Of a DNA stretch of 48,177 nucleotides, positions 47,835-48,177 are shown one piece after another. The stretch covers positions 1-48,177 of the forward strand of contig CAMKRY010000005.1 of assembly GCA_946415345.1 (NCBI GenBank). Direction: 5' to 3'. The notes beneath the pieces were generated by a model, which searched no databases, was not told the DNA's origin, and saw only the letters and a program-made list of their open reading frames with translations. How positions within the stretch are numbered: the stretch's first letter is position 1; the number at the start of each line of letters is the position of its first letter. A program made the translations under genes and the position numbers. This DNA comes from an uncultured Bacteroidales bacterium (lineage in GTDB: Bacteria; Bacteroidota; Bacteroidia; Bacteroidales; UBA932).

Positions 47835-48177
47835 TAGGTCTGGACGTAGCCGATGACCTCGCCGGCCTTGACGGCTTTGCCGACCGCCGGAGCCTTGGAC
47901 GCGTCATCCACATCGACCTCCCAGAGCAGCTGGCCCTTGACAGGGAGTTGTACGGGAACGGCGTTGGGATAGCGTGTGGCGTACTCTTCAGCATTGAACT
48001 TCGGCATCTCCACGACGGGACGGGTGATGACGATCGGGGCGCCGGCCTTGGCCTTGAGTTCCTCGAGTTCTTTGTTGAAGCGCTCCTTGGCGATACCGCT
48101 CTTGTAGTCGCGGTACTGGCGCTCGAACATGGCCATATTCAGGAGTTCCTCGTCGTCCTCGCCGCAGTCCCAACCTT
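47726..48177 (-). CDS. Biotinyl-like C-terminal part of a carboxyltransferase subunit (partial)
   Basis: Open from the window edge (reads GEDDEELLNMAMFERQYRDY), so the ORF track's Met is internal; the N-terminal part lies outside. The linker (FERQYRDYKSGIAKERFN) is followed by a barrel-like domain of the biotinyl/lipoyl fold over the last about 75 residues (VGKAVKAGEVIGYVQ ... GDKLEKGEIVAFVQ). At the hairpin where biotinyl domains carry the biotinylated Lys (AMKM), this protein has YGMEE, with no Lys. I think it is the C-terminus of a Bacteroidota oxaloacetate/pyruvate carboxyltransferase-type protein. The stop lies 109 bp inside radC on the other strand. Confidence 0.6.
   Translation of the reverse strand, partial: GWDCGEDDEELLNMAMFERQYRDYKSGIAKERFNKELEELKAKAGAPIVITRPVVEMPKFNAEEYATRYPNAVPVQLPVKGQLLWEVDVDDASKAPAVGKAVKAGEVIGYVQTYYGMEEIVSAVDGRIVAVLGKQGDKLEKGEIVAFVQ

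Noticed and set aside
1-48177. tRNA, rRNA or known riboswitch genes
   Set aside because: Gaps between genes were read by eye and none shows a cloverleaf, rRNA stretch or a riboswitch core that I recognise; a tRNAscan or Infernal run would settle this.

Overview
The window reads as chromosome of a GC-rich member of the Bacteroidota, most likely order Bacteroidales. I infer this from the gene order of the cell wall and division cluster, the TAnnTTTG (-7) promoter boxes with occasional TTTG (-33) boxes, the general lack of Shine-Dalgarno sites, a Bacteroidota-type RNA polymerase omega gene, and the nadK-uppS-bamA-ompH block divergent from pdxJ. I do not name a genus.

Layout. 1-738: 3' end of infB and its terminator. 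802-16266: a complete division and cell wall (dcw) cluster (mraZ, rsmH, ftsL, ftsI/PBP, murE, mraY, murD, ftsW, murG, murC, ftsQ, ftsA, ftsZ), tightly packed and closed by a terminator. 16267-16780: a non-coding repeat island with a large imperfect palindrome, two short hairpins and two 46-bp twin elements. 16781-25020: a lower-GC accessory island with a metallophosphoesterase, a PD-(D/E)XK nuclease and a fragment that may come from a relative, a five-gene cassette ending in a degenerate DnaB-like protein, a small unknown gene, a WYL regulator, a DEDDh exonuclease and an ORF6N protein. 25177-34386: core envelope genes (ompH, bamA, uppS, nadK; divergent pdxJ, OmpH-like lipoprotein, glycosyltransferase, LysM protein). 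34400-35062: a second copy of the exonuclease with remnants upstream. 35069-42129: core genes on the minus strand (gdhA; then trxB-bamD-rpoZ-recN-gltX). 42220-47051: a second accessory region with a frameshifted hicA, an intact hicB, a carboxyltransferase remnant and a five-gene membrane-stress-like operon (unknown protein, YidD-like protein, SPFH/SHOCT protein, four-helix membrane protein, zinc-ribbon/TPR protein). 47031-48177: radC, overlapping antisense with the 3' end of a biotinyl-like carboxyltransferase subunit.

The most interesting system is at 19157-24335. Three transcription units (the DnaB-like cassette, the small gene at 22294-22680, and the WYL regulator with its exonuclease) all have the same 15-bp palindrome TGCCA-N5-TGGCA. 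It lies exactly 11 bp upstream of the -7 box, covering the place where the -33 box should be. This links them as one probable regulon of the WYL protein, a regulator type often found with anti-phage systems. The exonuclease is duplicated (about 88% identical protein by my count) 10.5 kb away, with only the last few codons of a WYL-like gene in front of it. A second notable item is the large palindrome after ftsZ: its arm mismatches become G-U pairs only on the minus strand, which suggests a structured minus-strand RNA.
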